From Bacteroidota bacterium (GTDB lineage Bacteria > Bacteroidota > Bacteroidia > Chitinophagales > Chitinophagaceae), in assembly GCA_030706685.1 (NCBI GenBank), contig JAUZOA010000008.1:45623-109622 (forward strand): a stretch of DNA of 64,000 nt, in the 5' to 3' direction. Positions 1 to 9,846 of this stretch are shown here, one piece after another. Each line of letters begins with the position of its first letter. Position 1 is the first letter of the stretch. A program made the position numbers and the translations under genes. Under the pieces are notes generated by a model. That model saw nothing but the letters and a program-made list of their open reading frames with translations, was not told the origin of the DNA and made no database searches.

Positions 1-1
1 T

Positions 2-820
2 CTCGGTGAGATCGGCCACTCCTTTGCAGATAATACCCTCATTGTAAATAAAACAAGCCGTACGATGGTGGCCGAGCAATTCCGGATTGTCCGGTCAAAC
101 CTCCAGTATGTCGTCAATAAACAGGATAAATCTGTTATACTTGTAACATCCTCCTTCAGCGGTGAAGGAAAGTCATTTGTCAGTACAAATATGGCAGCGG
201 TATTGGCACTCGCGGGTAAGAAGACAATCATCCTGGAATTTGACATTCGCAAACCAAAAGTATTGTCAGGGCTGCATATCAGTAAACGACCGGGTATAAC
301 TAATTACCTGATGGGAAAAGCAGAGCTGGAAGAATTAATAACGCCTGTTCCCGATCACGACAATTTTTTTGTAATGGCCTGTGGCCCTATCCCTCCTAAT
401 CCTTCGGAAATGTTGCTTGATCCCAAAGTAGCAGAACTGTTTAGTAAGTTAGGCAAGCAATTCGAAGTCATCATTATTGATACAGCGCCAGTGGGCATGG
501 TAAGTGATGCATTAACATTAAGCAAATTCGTGGATTGTACTTTGTACCTGGTTCGCCAGGGCCACACATTTAAAAAACAAGTTGCCCTGATTGATGAACT
601 TTACCGGGAAAGTAAACTGCCGCGGGTATCCATCGTTATCAACGATGTGAAAAACAAACCCGGTTATGGCTATTACGGTTACGGACGATACGGGTATGGT
701 TATGGCTATGGTTATGGAAGCAGTTATTATGAAGAGGAAAAACAGCCTACTACTTTATTTGAACGAATATTAAAGAAGCTGGATCTCCGGAAAACGATGC
801 GGCGTATATTCAGGAGGTAA
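2..820 (+). CDS. Wzc-like tyrosine autokinase (BY-kinase), C-terminal part
   Basis: The frame is open from the window edge, so this is the C-terminal 272 residues of a larger protein whose chain-length-determinant membrane part lies upstream. A BY-kinase domain is visible: a FRIVRSNLQY lead-in, Walker A (SFSGEGKS), Walker A' (LEFDIRKPK) and Walker B (VIIIDTAP). The tail is very rich in Gly-Tyr pairs (eleven Tyr in under 30 residues), the expected autophosphorylation cluster. In this family the kinase controls polysaccharide polymerisation and export by cycles of Tyr phosphorylation. It heads the polysaccharide locus. Two candidate partner phosphatases occur in the window: the CpsB-type protein at 46121 and the LMW-PTP domain ending at 31061. 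The domain call is firm; the polysaccharide it controls is unknown. Confidence 0.9.
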   Translation, partial: LGEIGHSFADNTLIVNKTSRTMVAEQFRIVRSNLQYVVNKQDKSVILVTSSFSGEGKSFVSTNMAAVLALAGKKTIILEFDIRKPKVLSGLHISKRPGITNYLMGKAELEELITPVPDHDNFFVMACGPIPPNPSEMLLDPKVAELFSKLGKQFEVIIIDTAPVGMVSDALTLSKFVDCTLYLVRQGHTFKKQVALIDELYRESKLPRVSIVINDVKNKPGYGYYGYGRYGYGYGYGYGSSYYEEEKQPTTLFERILKKLDLRKTMRRIFRR

Positions 821-836
821 ATCAATTCAATTTTTT

Positions 837-1805
837 ATGCGAATTCTGGTAACTGGGGGCGCCGGGTTTATTGGTTGCAATCTTGCAGAAAAATTATTGC
901 AGGATGACAGGGTAAACCTTGTGCGGGTACTGGACAACCTGGCGACAGGCTCTATGCAGAATATAGCATCATTGATTGCCCATCCGAAATTTGAATTCGT
1001 GCAGGGGGATATCCGTCATTATGATACTTGTCTTGCAGCGTGCAAGGGGATTGATCTTATTACTCACCAGGCTGCATTGGGATCCGTACCAAGGTCCATA
1101 GCTGATCCACTCACAACAAACGAAGTCAATATTACCGGCACGCTGAATGTATTCACAGCTGCTAAAGAAAGAAATATTAAACGCATTGTCTATGCTGCCA
1201 GCTCATCTACTTATGGTGATCATCCCGGACTTCCAAAAGTAGAAGATGAAATTGGCAATCCGCTTTCTCCCTATGCGGTCACTAAATATGTAAATGAATT
1301 ATATGCCCGGGTATATGCCAGTCTTTATGGAACAGAGTTTATAGGACTCCGATATTTCAATATATTCGGTCCAAGGCAAAACCCGCAGGGTCCTTATGCA
1401 GCCGTGATCCCGCTTTTTGTAAAAGGGTTACTGGAAAATAAATCTCCGGTGATCAATGGCGACGGAAGCCATGGCCGCGATTTTACTTTTGTTGATAATG
1501 CCGTACAGGCAAATATTTTATCGCTTTTTACGGACAATCACGCGGCCATTAACCAGGTATATAATATTGCCTGCGGTCATCAAACATCCCTGCTTGCGTT
1601 ATTTAACTATCTGAAAGAAGAGGCAGGCAGTACTTTGCAACCCTTGCACGGCCCCGAACGAAAAGGCGATGTAAAATACAGCCTGGCCAATATTTCCAAA
1701 GCCCGTCAATTACTGGGATACGATCCCCTTGTTTCTGTAGAAGAAGGATTGAAAAAAACCTTCAGGTGGTATAAGGAAGAGAGTTTAAAAAGTTTAAAGG
1801 TATAA
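837..1805 (+). CDS. NAD-dependent SDR epimerase, WbpP/TviC-like (UDP-GlcNAc 4-epimerase candidate)
   Basis: This is a 322-residue extended SDR. The N-terminal Rossmann motif is TGGAGFIG. The active site has the run of serines in AASSSTYG and the YAVTK Tyr/Lys pair. HQAALGSVPRS near residue 80 and the segment around NIFGPRQNPQGPYAAVIP resemble WbpP/TviC enzymes, which interconvert UDP-GlcNAc and UDP-GalNAc. The start codon lies 16 nt after the kinase stop, so co-transcription is likely. The SDR epimerase call is secure; the exact substrate is inferred from remembered motif similarity. Confidence 0.8.
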   Translation: MRILVTGGAGFIGCNLAEKLLQDDRVNLVRVLDNLATGSMQNIASLIAHPKFEFVQGDIRHYDTCLAACKGIDLITHQAALGSVPRSIADPLTTNEVNITGTLNVFTAAKERNIKRIVYAASSSTYGDHPGLPKVEDEIGNPLSPYAVTKYVNELYARVYASLYGTEFIGLRYFNIFGPRQNPQGPYAAVIPLFVKGLLENKSPVINGDGSHGRDFTFVDNAVQANILSLFTDNHAAINQVYNIACGHQTSLLALFNYLKEEAGSTLQPLHGPERKGDVKYSLANISKARQLLGYDPLVSVEEGLKKTFRWYKEESLKSLKV

Positions 1806-1810
1806 GGGTT

Positions 1811-2863
1811 ATGAGCCAAACGATCATTATAACAGGCGGGGCTGGTTTTATCGGATCCCATGTCGTTCGCCGTTTTGTTACCCATTATCCCAATTACCGG
1901 ATCATTAATCTCGATGCATTGACCTATGCCGGGAACCTGGAAAACCTGCACGATATAGAAGACCGCTCTAATTATATTTTTGAGAAAGCCAACATTCTCA
2001 ATGCAGAAGCAATTGATAAATTGTTTGCAAGTTACCATCCTGATGGTATTATTCACCTGGCGGCTGAAAGCCATGTAGATCGTTCTATATTATCACCATT
2101 GGATTTTGTTTATACCAATGTAATCGGTACCGTAAACTTGTTAAATGCAGCCAAAAAACTATGGAACGGGCAGCATAGCAATAAACGCTTTTATCACATT
2201 TCCACCGATGAAGTTTACGGCGCTTTGGGGGAATCCGGTTTTTTTACAGAGCAAACAAGATACGATCCTCATTCACCCTACAGCGCTTCGAAGGCCGCTT
2301 CGGATCATTTTGTCAGGGCATATGGCGATACCTATCAAATGCCGGTGATAATAAGCAATTGCTCCAATAATTATGGCCCGAATCATTTTCCCGAAAAGCT
2401 TATTCCGCTTTTTATCAATAATATCATTGAAAAAAAACCATTGCCTGTATACGGCGATGGCTTGTATACAAGAGATTGGTTGTTTGTAAAAGATCATGCA
2501 GCCGCTATTGATCTTGTTTTTCATAAAGGGAAAGACCATGAAACCTATAATATTGGCGGGTTTAATGAATGGAAAAATATAGACCTGGTGAAATTACTTT
2601 GTAAACTGGCGGATGAAAAATTGAACAGGCCAAAAGGGGAAAGTGAAAAGCTGATCACTTATGTAAAGGATCGTCCGGGGCATGACCGGAGATATGCTAT
2701 TGATGCTTCAAAGATCAGCAAAGAATTGGGATGGAAGCCTTCAGTAACCTTTGAAGAAGGATTAAGCCAGACCATTGACTGGTACCTGCAAAATACGGAA
2801 TGGCTCAGGCATGTGACCTCCGGGGAATACCAACAGTATTATAAAAAGCAATACCAATCTTAA
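1811..2863 (+). CDS. rfbB: dTDP-glucose 4,6-dehydratase
   Basis: At 350 residues this is the normal RfbB length. It has the NAD-binding TGGAGFIGSH motif, the dehydratase triad Thr132-Asp133-Glu134 in STDEVYG, and Tyr157/Lys161 in YSASK. It converts dTDP-glucose to dTDP-4-keto-6-deoxyglucose. The partner rfbA lies at 5002, but no rfbC or rfbD is present in the window. The 4-keto product may therefore feed amination (aminotransferase at 8761) rather than rhamnose synthesis, unless those genes lie elsewhere. Confidence 0.93.
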   Translation: MSQTIIITGGAGFIGSHVVRRFVTHYPNYRIINLDALTYAGNLENLHDIEDRSNYIFEKANILNAEAIDKLFASYHPDGIIHLAAESHVDRSILSPLDFVYTNVIGTVNLLNAAKKLWNGQHSNKRFYHISTDEVYGALGESGFFTEQTRYDPHSPYSASKAASDHFVRAYGDTYQMPVIISNCSNNYGPNHFPEKLIPLFINNIIEKKPLPVYGDGLYTRDWLFVKDHAAAIDLVFHKGKDHETYNIGGFNEWKNIDLVKLLCKLADEKLNRPKGESEKLITYVKDRPGHDRRYAIDASKISKELGWKPSVTFEEGLSQTIDWYLQNTEWLRHVTSGEYQQYYKKQYQS

Positions 2864-2875
2864 ACTAAACAGCAT

Positions 2876-3889
2876 ATGGCTAAATCACTAGTTACAGGCG
2901 GCGCCGGGTTTATCGGGTCACATGTTGCGAGGCATTGTCTCCTGATGGGGCATGAAGTAGTTGTCGTGGATGATCTGAGTGGCGGATTTGAAGATCACCT
3001 GCCTCCGGGCGTGACCTTTATTAAAGGAAGCGTGACCGATCAGCGATTCATCAACCAGCTATTCACTGATCACCAGTTTGACTATGTTTATCACCTGGCC
3101 GCTTATGCTGCGGAAGGCTTATCCCATTTTATCCGCCGCTATAATTATAATACCAACCTTATAGGCAGCATCAACCTGGTCAATGAGTCGGTAAAGCAAA
3201 AAGTAAAATGTTTTGTTTTTACTTCATCCATCGCGGTATATGGGAAAGGCCAATTACCGATGACAGAAAAAATGACGCCTGTCCCTGAAGACCCGTATGG
3301 TGTATCCAAATACGCGGTGGAACTGGACCTGCGTGCCGCCCATGAAATGTTTGGATTGAATTATGTTATTTTCCGTCCCCACAATGTATACGGCGAAAAC
3401 CAGAATATCGGTGATAAATACCGTAACGTGATCGGGATTTTTATGAACCAGATCATGCAGGGAAAACAGTTGACCGTATTTGGCGACGGAATGCAAACCC
3501 GTGCTTTCAGCTATATTGATGATGTAGCTATTCCCATTGCAAAATGTGTTACTATACCGCAAGCCCATAACCAGGTATTTAATGTCGGCGCTGATAAGCC
3601 TTATACGGTAAATGAACTGGCTACCGTAGTTTGCAAAGAATTCGGAGTAAGTCCTGATATCCGTCATCTCGCTGCACGTAATGAAGTGGTGCATGCTTAT
3701 TCAGATCATTCCAAAGCCCAAAAAGTATTTGGTAACCCAACAGGGATCACACTGGAAGAAGGTATTGCACGCATGGCATCCTGGGCAAAAAAGACAGGAT
3801 CCAGGCAGGGACAGGAATTTGATAATATCGAGATAACAGAGAAACTTCCCGACGGATGGAACCTCGCCTTGAAAAGCCAGATTCACTAA
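2876..3889 (+). CDS. NAD-dependent epimerase/dehydratase (SDR), substrate unknown
   Basis: This 337-residue extended SDR has an N-terminal TGGAGFIGSH motif, a TSSIAVYG serine region and a YGVSK catalytic Tyr/Lys pair. The C-terminal half is typical of UDP-hexose epimerases (GDGMQTRAFSYIDDV). It starts 12 nt after rfbB within the same array. It could be a UDP-glucose/UDP-GlcNAc-type epimerase or a decarboxylase-like SDR. Nothing visible fixes the substrate. Confidence 0.82.
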   Translation: MAKSLVTGGAGFIGSHVARHCLLMGHEVVVVDDLSGGFEDHLPPGVTFIKGSVTDQRFINQLFTDHQFDYVYHLAAYAAEGLSHFIRRYNYNTNLIGSINLVNESVKQKVKCFVFTSSIAVYGKGQLPMTEKMTPVPEDPYGVSKYAVELDLRAAHEMFGLNYVIFRPHNVYGENQNIGDKYRNVIGIFMNQIMQGKQLTVFGDGMQTRAFSYIDDVAIPIAKCVTIPQAHNQVFNVGADKPYTVNELATVVCKEFGVSPDIRHLAARNEVVHAYSDHSKAQKVFGNPTGITLEEGIARMASWAKKTGSRQGQEFDNIEITEKLPDGWNLALKSQIH

Positions 3890-3919
3890 TCAATCAATAA
3901 TTTTACCGAATCACCCAAG

Positions 3920-5005
3920 ATGAAAAGGGTACTCATCCTTTGTCTTCACCGACCTAACAGGTCGCCTTCGCAGCGTTTTCGTTTTGAGCAATACCTCCCT
4001 TACCTGGAGCAGAATGGCTATTCATTTGAGTTTTCTTATTTGCTGGATGAAAGGGATGATAGAATATTTTATATGCCCGGCCATACCTGGGGAAAAGCAC
4101 GGATCGTATTAAAAAGTATCGCCAAAAGATGGCGTGAGATTCGCAAAGCTGCACGGTACGACCTGGTGTTCGTGCAGCGCGAAGCTTTTATGCTGGGTAC
4201 CGCTTATTTTGAAAGAAAGATTGCCCGGAAAGTGCCGCTCATATTTGACTTCGATGATTCTATCTGGCTGCAAAATGTATCAGATGCCAATAAACGACTG
4301 AATTTTTTGAAGGATGCTGCGAAGACTTCGAGACTGATAAAATGCGCTAAAGAAGTTTTTGCCGGCAATGAATACCTGGCTGCCTATGCCCGCCAGTATA
4401 ATACAGACGTAGTGATCATACCCACTACTATTGAAACATCTGTATATAAACAGGAGCCTTTGCCACCTTCCGGTAAAATCTGTATTGGGTGGAGCGGCAG
4501 TTTTTCAACCATCCAGCATTTTGCTTTGGCCATACCGGCTCTGAAAAGGATAAAGGAAAAATACGGGGACAAAGTGTATTTCAAAATAATTGGAGATGGT
4601 AATTATTACTGCCAGGAACTGGAAACAAAAGGAACACCCTGGGTTGAGGCAACAGAGCTGCGTGATTTGTCAGGGATTGATATCGGGATCATGCCATTGC
4701 CGGACGATGAGTGGGCTAAAGGTAAATGCGGTTTGAAAGGGTTGCAATACATGGCTCTTTCTATTCCTGCATTGATGTCGCCGGTAGGAGTAAATAATAA
4801 TATTATACAACATGGTGTGAATGGATTCCTGCCTGCCACTGAACAAGAATGGGTTGATAGTTTATCAAAACTGGTGGAGAGCCGGGAATTGCGAAGAGAG
4901 ATCGGGGAGGCGGGGCGAAAGACAGTAGTTGATAAGTATTCCGTAGATGTATGGAAGGAAAAATACCTGGAATATTTTGACCGGGTAGCACAAAAAAAAT
5001 TATGA
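3920..5005 (+). CDS. GT4-like glycosyltransferase
   Basis: This 361-residue GT-B type glycosyltransferase has an N-terminal [10 protein letters not shown] motif, FDFDDSIW near residue 110, and a C-terminal donor-binding half with GWSGSFST and [10 protein letters not shown]. The stop overlaps the rfbA start by 4 nt (ATGA), so the two are translationally coupled. It is clearly paralogous to the protein at 32286: PSQR, FDFDD, GN-YLA, SKGKCG-like and QYM motifs fall in the same order. It probably adds one sugar to the lipid-linked repeat unit in the cytoplasm; donor and acceptor are unknown. Confidence 0.82.
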   Translation: MKRVLILCLHRPNRSPSQRFRFEQYLPYLEQNGYSFEFSYLLDERDDRIFYMPGHTWGKARIVLKSIAKRWREIRKAARYDLVFVQREAFMLGTAYFERKIARKVPLIFDFDDSIWLQNVSDANKRLNFLKDAAKTSRLIKCAKEVFAGNEYLAAYARQYNTDVVIIPTTIETSVYKQEPLPPSGKICIGWSGSFSTIQHFALAIPALKRIKEKYGDKVYFKIIGDGNYYCQELETKGTPWVEATELRDLSGIDIGIMPLPDDEWAKGKCGLKGLQYMALSIPALMSPVGVNNNIIQHGVNGFLPATEQEWVDSLSKLVESRELRREIGEAGRKTVVDKYSVDVWKEKYLEYFDRVAQKKL

Positions 5006-5865
5006 AAGGAATTATTCTTGCCGGTGGATCGGGTACAAGACTTTACCCTATTACCCGGGCGATTTCCAAGCAATTGATGCCGATCTACGACAAACCCATG
5101 ATTTATTATCCCTTGTCGACGCTGATGATGGCGGGTATCCGCGAAATACTGATCATCACTACGCCGGAGGATAACCAGCAATTTAAAAGATTGCTGGATG
5201 ACGGGAGCCAATTAGGTTGCCGGTTTGAATATGCCATACAAGAAATCCCGAACGGGCTGGCGCAGGCATTTGTAATCGGAGCGCCGTTTATCGGTAAGGA
5301 TAAAGTGGCATTAATTCTTGGGGATAATATTTTTTATGGTGCGGGCTTAGGCAGCCAGCTGAAAAAATTAAATGATATCGCGGGCGGATATGTTTTTGCT
5401 TACCAGGTATCCGATCCTGAACGATATGGTGTGGTAGAATTTGACAGTGACATGAACGTCGTCTCGATTGAGGAAAAGCCGGCAAAACCCAAATCGAACT
5501 TCGCCATACCGGGTCTTTATTTTTATGACAATGAGGTAGTAGCTATTGCAAAGAATCTTAAACCGTCTGCAAGGGGTGAATATGAAATAACGGATGTTAA
5601 TAAAGAATACCTCCGGAGAGGAGCGTTAAAGGTAGCTGTATTAGACAGGGGAACGGCCTGGCTGGATACGGGTACTTTTGATTCATTGAGCGATGCCAGC
5701 GAATTTGTAAGGGTGATCGAAAAAAGACAAGGAACCAAGATTGGTTGCATAGAAGAAGTAGCTTACCGCAAAGGCTTTATTAATAAAGAACAATTATTGA
5801 AAGCGGCCGCGGCGCTGAATAAAAGCGGCTATGGCCTTTACCTTGAAAAAATTGTCCGGCAATAA
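5002..5865 (+). CDS. rfbA: Glucose-1-phosphate thymidylyltransferase
   Basis: At 287 residues this is the usual RmlA length. The nucleotidyltransferase signature is near the N-terminus ([11 protein letters not shown], then [11 protein letters not shown]), followed by ILGDNIFYG and IEEKP. It makes dTDP-glucose from dTTP and glucose-1-phosphate, the substrate for RfbB at 1811. It overlaps the upstream glycosyltransferase by 4 nt and is followed one base later by the ABC permease start. Confidence 0.95.
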   Translation: MKGIILAGGSGTRLYPITRAISKQLMPIYDKPMIYYPLSTLMMAGIREILIITTPEDNQQFKRLLDDGSQLGCRFEYAIQEIPNGLAQAFVIGAPFIGKDKVALILGDNIFYGAGLGSQLKKLNDIAGGYVFAYQVSDPERYGVVEFDSDMNVVSIEEKPAKPKSNFAIPGLYFYDNEVVAIAKNLKPSARGEYEITDVNKEYLRRGALKVAVLDRGTAWLDTGTFDSLSDASEFVRVIEKRQGTKIGCIEEVAYRKGFINKEQLLKAAAALNKSGYGLYLEKIVRQ

Positions 5866-5866
5866 C

Positions 5867-6694
5867 ATGAGTTTTCGCATCATTATAGAACCCGGGCGAA
5901 CGGAAAAAAATTATTGGAATGACTTATGGCGGTACCGGGAACTATTTTATATATTAAGCTGGCGGGATATTAAGGTTCGTTATAAACAAGCCGCTCTTGG
6001 TATAGTATGGGCTATCCTCCGTCCCTTGCTGACGATGCTTATCCTTGTATATATTTTTGGGACCGTAGCAGGCATGAGGGAAAATAGTATTGTACCGTAT
6101 GCTATTATTGTTTTTGCAGGATTATTGCCCTGGCAGTTTTTTTCCAATTCACTCATGGAAAGCAGTAATAGTTTAACCGGCAATGAGAGACTGATCACCA
6201 AAGTGTATTTCCCCAGGATGATCATTCCGGCCAGCTCAGTTATTACCAGCTTCATTGATTTTTTTATTTCTTTTCTCCTCTTACTGGTATTATTTATTGT
6301 ATACGATTATTTGCCATCGGCCAGGATTTTTGCTTTGCCGGCATTCTGGATCATTGCCTTCATAGCTTCTATAGGCCCGGGTCTTTACCTGACTGCATTA
6401 AATGTGAAATACCGGGACTTTCGTTATATCATTCCTTTCATCGTTCAGTTGGGATTATATATATCACCGGTGGGCTTCAGCAGTAATGTAATACCCGGCA
6501 AATGGCAATGGCTTTATTCACTCAACCCGATGGTGGGAGTAATTGATGCGTTTCGCTGGTGTATTGTAAAAGATGCCGGCAATCCTTTATTGGATTACCC
6601 GTTTTATATTTCTCTTGGCGCAGCCCTGTTATTTCTATGGATGGGTATTCACCGGTTCAGAAAAATGGAAAGAAGCTTTGCTGATTTAATTTAA
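5867..6694 (+). CDS. wzm: Polysaccharide ABC transporter permease (Wzm-like)
   Basis: This is a 275-residue ABC-2 type permease with about six hydrophobic segments and the family's N-terminal DLWRYRELFYILSWRDIKVRYKQ-type region just before the first membrane helix. The ATG at 5867, directly after the rfbA stop, is preferred over an upstream in-frame start at 5831 that would overlap rfbA. With the ATPase at 7503 it should export a finished lipid-linked glycan across the inner membrane. A HAD-phosphatase gene separates it from its ATPase, which is unusual for this pair. Confidence 0.88.
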   Translation: MSFRIIIEPGRTEKNYWNDLWRYRELFYILSWRDIKVRYKQAALGIVWAILRPLLTMLILVYIFGTVAGMRENSIVPYAIIVFAGLLPWQFFSNSLMESSNSLTGNERLITKVYFPRMIIPASSVITSFIDFFISFLLLLVLFIVYDYLPSARIFALPAFWIIAFIASIGPGLYLTALNVKYRDFRYIIPFIVQLGLYISPVGFSSNVIPGKWQWLYSLNPMVGVIDAFRWCIVKDAGNPLLDYPFYISLGAALLFLWMGIHRFRKMERSFADLI

Positions 6695-6733
6695 ATGACA
6701 GACCTGTAAGGCTGCTGCAGCGGGCTATTTTAA

Positions 6734-7429
6734 ATGATGCTCATGATTAAAGCGGTTTTATTTGATTTTATTGGAACAACAGTCAAAGAGGCGCACCCTG
6801 AAGTCATTAATAACTGTTTTGAAAAAGCGTTTACCGACAACAATGTACCCGTGGATATTTCATTGTTAAAAAAGGAGCGGGGCAAAGACAAAAAAGTTAT
6901 TATCGAAAACGTTTTACAATCTCTGCAACTTCCCTTGTCACTTGTGCAGGACATTTATGCGTCTTTTAAAGGAAACGTTGAAATAAATATACATGAGTTT
7001 TATGAAAATGATGGCGCATCTGTTATCTTCTCTTACCTGCGGGAAAAGAATATAAAGGTTTGTATAGGTACCGGTTTGGAAAGAACTGTTTTTAGTAAGA
7101 TTTTCAATCACCTTAAATGGGATAGCTCTTATTTCGACTACATTGGGATAGCTGGTGAGACCGGAAGAAGCCGGCCCCACCCCGATATGATTTTCGACAT
7201 GATAGATAAATTAGGCATTCCTGACAAAAACGCAATTCTAAAAGTGGGCGATACTCTTGCCGACATCCGGGAAGGCAAGAATGCAAAAGTCAGGACAGCA
7301 GTAATTCTCTCCGGCACACAACCCAGGGATATTTTATTGGAGGCAAAGCCTGACTTTGTTGTGACGTCATTATCCGGCATCAAAGAAATTGTAGAAGAAA
7401 AGCAGCCTGCAATCAGGGCAAAATTGTAA
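6734..7429 (+). CDS. HAD-superfamily hydrolase, phosphonatase-like
   Basis: This 231-residue HAD enzyme starts with the nucleophile motif FDFIGTT (Asp11), followed by TGLERT, a GRSRPHPDMIF region and VGDTLADI for motif IV. The acid/base Asp normally two residues after the nucleophile is Ile here. A non-acidic residue at that place, followed by GTT, is also typical of phosphonoacetaldehyde hydrolase-like proteins. Three closely spaced in-frame ATGs make the exact start uncertain. It lies between the wzm and wzt genes, which suggests a dephosphorylation step in glycan assembly, but the substrate is not deducible. Confidence 0.78.
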   Translation: MMLMIKAVLFDFIGTTVKEAHPEVINNCFEKAFTDNNVPVDISLLKKERGKDKKVIIENVLQSLQLPLSLVQDIYASFKGNVEINIHEFYENDGASVIFSYLREKNIKVCIGTGLERTVFSKIFNHLKWDSSYFDYIGIAGETGRSRPHPDMIFDMIDKLGIPDKNAILKVGDTLADIREGKNAKVRTAVILSGTQPRDILLEAKPDFVVTSLSGIKEIVEEKQPAIRAKL

Positions 7430-7502
7430 GGTTTGCAAAAGCAGAGATCAATGCCCGTGCTTGACAGTAGAAACCCGCAGGTTTAATTTAAACTCAAAAT
7501 AA

Positions 7503-8771
7503 GTGAATGACATCGTCATAAAAGCGGAGAATCTTGGGAAAAAGTATATGATTTTCCATGAAAGCCCTGAAAGGTACAGCACATTGCGGGATGTCATTCA
7601 TCAAAAAACAAAATCACTATTCAGTAAAAAAAAACAAACGGCCCGGGAAGAATTCTGGGCATTAAAAGATATAAATTTTGAAGTAAAGAGGGGTGAAGCG
7701 GTGGGTATCATCGGCCGCAACGGCGCCGGCAAAAGTACTTTACTGAAAATACTTAGTCGTATTACAGAACCGGCAGAAGGATATGTTGAAATGAATGGAA
7801 GAGTTTCTTCTTTACTGGAAGTAGGTACAGGTTTTCATCCCGAATTGACAGGCCGTGAAAACATATTCCTGAACGGCGCTATTCTTGGAATGAGCCGGGC
7901 GGAAATAAAAAAAAAGTTTGATGACATTGTTGACTTTTCAGGAGTGGAAAAATTCCTCGATACTCCTGTCAAACGTTACAGCAGTGGCATGTATTTACGA
8001 CTGGCCTTTGCTGTGGCAGCGCACCTGGAACCGGAAATACTGATTGTAGATGAAGTGTTGGCGGTCGGTGATGCTGAATTTCAAAAAAAATGCCTGGGAA
8101 AAATGGATGAGGTGAGTAAGAAAGAAGGAAGGACCGTTTTGTTTGTAAGTCATAATCTCGGGGCTGTTCAAAATTTATGCTCGCGGGGTTTGCTGCTGCA
8201 GGATGGCGCCCTGTCTTTTTCCGGCGATATGGATAAAACCATCAGCAGGTATGTATCTGTCTTTTTGGTCGAACAAACAGCAAGGGCGTGGAAAAAGGAA
8301 AACGCGCCGGGAAATGAATATGCCAGGCTATTACAGGCAAAGGTATCGGACGCACGAACCGGTGATACGCATACATTCAATGCCATGAATGGTTTTGTAC
8401 TCGAACTGGAAATAGAGAACCTTATCAGTGAAAAAACGCAATTGGATATCACCTATCACCTGCTGGATGAAAAAGGGATATTGATCACAGTTTCCTCTTC
8501 CGCTTTTTCACCGGAAACAAATTATTACAGCGGCGGCACAATGAAAATCAGGACAAATTTTCCCGGGAATATATTAAATGAAGGCACTTATACCTTTTCC
8601 CGTCTCCTGTTTGTGATGAATAAGGAAATCGTACTGACGGAATGGAACGATGTTCTTTCATTCAAAGTAGTGAAGGCGGCGGCTACCATCATGGAAGGTA
8701 TGTGGGGGAAAGAAGGTGTCGTAAAAATCAATAACCTTAACTGGGAGATTCATTCAGCCAATGCCCATTAA
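7503..8771 (+). CDS. wzt: Polysaccharide ABC transporter ATPase with C-terminal glycan-binding domain (Wzt-like)
   Basis: This is a 422-residue protein. The N-terminal ABC domain has Walker A GRNGAGKST, the signature segment RYSSGMYLRLAFA, Walker B ILIVDEVLAVGD and the switch VSHN. About 170 C-terminal residues after the ATPase form a beta-rich domain like Wzt-C, which in known O-antigen exporters recognises the glycan terminus. The only reasonable start is GTG at 7503, because the nearby ATG at 7507 is out of frame. It overlaps the next gene by 11 nt. The presence of the C-terminal domain implies substrate-selective export of a capped glycan. Confidence 0.9.
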   Translation: MNDIVIKAENLGKKYMIFHESPERYSTLRDVIHQKTKSLFSKKKQTAREEFWALKDINFEVKRGEAVGIIGRNGAGKSTLLKILSRITEPAEGYVEMNGRVSSLLEVGTGFHPELTGRENIFLNGAILGMSRAEIKKKFDDIVDFSGVEKFLDTPVKRYSSGMYLRLAFAVAAHLEPEILIVDEVLAVGDAEFQKKCLGKMDEVSKKEGRTVLFVSHNLGAVQNLCSRGLLLQDGALSFSGDMDKTISRYVSVFLVEQTARAWKKENAPGNEYARLLQAKVSDARTGDTHTFNAMNGFVLELEIENLISEKTQLDITYHLLDEKGILITVSSSAFSPETNYYSGGTMKIRTNFPGNILNEGTYTFSRLLFVMNKEIVLTEWNDVLSFKVVKAAATIMEGMWGKEGVVKINNLNWEIHSANAH

Positions 8772-9846
8772 TGTCACGAAAACATTTCTCCCTCCCTTTG
8801 AAGAATATACCCGGCAGCTCAAAAGAGCGTGGGACAAAGGATGGATCACCAACAATGGTGAATTGGTCCGGGAACTCGAACAAAAATTAAGGGACTACTT
8901 AGGGGTAAAGAATTTGTTGTTTTGCAGTAATGGCACTATCGCTTTGCAGATGGCCATCAAGGCCCTGGATATTACAGGTGAGATAATCACCACTCCCTTT
9001 TCTTATGTAGCGACTGCCGGTGCGATCCTGTGGGAAGGATGCACGCCCGTCTTTGTGGATATTGATAAAAAAACATTTTGTATTGATGCGGATAAGATAG
9101 CCGCATCAATTACTTCCAATACACAAGCCATAATTGCCACGCATGTATATGGTCTTCCCTGCGATACAGGAAAGATACAGGCCATTGCTGACAAATATCA
9201 TCTCAAAGTGATCTATGACGGGGCACATGCTTTTGGATGCACCTATAAAGGCAGGTCATTATTAAGTTATGGAGAAGTATCCATCTGCAGTTTTCACGCT
9301 ACAAAAATTTTTCATACGGCAGAGGGCGGCTGTATTATCTGCCACACAGATGAATTGTATGAAAAGCTATTCCTGCTCAGGAGCTTTGGTCATCGGGGAG
9401 ATGATTATTATTGTACAGGTATTAATGCCAAAAATTCAGAGCTTCACGCAGCCATGGGGCTTTCTGTTTTGCCGCATATGGAATCTTTGATAAAAAGACA
9501 TAAAGAGATATTCCAATGGTACAGGGACCGCTTCAAACAATATCCATCAGCATTACTTCCCTTTAATGATGAAGAACTCTCCTACAACTATGGATACTTC
9601 CCTTTTTTATTTGAGAGTGAGAAGATATTGCTGGCGGCTAAAAATTCCCTGGAGGATAATTGGATTTTCCCAAGGAGATATTTTTATCCTTCGCTTAATA
9701 CATTGCCCTATCTAAGCAAAACCAGCGATTGCCCTGCAAGCGAGGATATAAGTAAAAGAGTCCTTTGCCTTCCGATGCAGGCAGACTTGTCTGTAAAGGA
9801 TGTTGACAGGATATCATCATTAGTGTTAAAGGTTATCAGCGAATGA
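8761..9846 (+). CDS. DegT/DnrJ/EryC1-family sugar aminotransferase
   Basis: This 361-residue PLP enzyme belongs to the sugar aminotransferase family. The internal-aldimine Lys is Lys182 in SFHATK, and the pyridine-nitrogen Asp is Asp153 in YDGAHAFG. SNGTIALQ near residue 56 is the phosphate-binding turn. Given rfbA and rfbB upstream, a likely substrate is dTDP-4-keto-6-deoxyglucose, giving a dTDP-4-amino-4,6-dideoxyhexose. No 3,4-ketoisomerase gene was seen, which argues against a 3-amino sugar. The start overlaps wzt by 11 nt and the stop overlaps the next start by 4 nt. Confidence 0.87.
   Translation: MPINVTKTFLPPFEEYTRQLKRAWDKGWITNNGELVRELEQKLRDYLGVKNLLFCSNGTIALQMAIKALDITGEIITTPFSYVATAGAILWEGCTPVFVDIDKKTFCIDADKIAASITSNTQAIIATHVYGLPCDTGKIQAIADKYHLKVIYDGAHAFGCTYKGRSLLSYGEVSICSFHATKIFHTAEGGCIICHTDELYEKLFLLRSFGHRGDDYYCTGINAKNSELHAAMGLSVLPHMESLIKRHKEIFQWYRDRFKQYPSALLPFNDEELSYNYGYFPFLFESEKILLAAKNSLEDNWIFPRRYFYPSLNTLPYLSKTSDCPASEDISKRVLCLPMQADLSVKDVDRISSLVLKVISE

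Noticed and set aside
4606..5211. Minus-strand frame of 201 residues across the GT4 and rfbA genes
   Set aside because: Lies opposite two confidently identified genes and lacks any motif.
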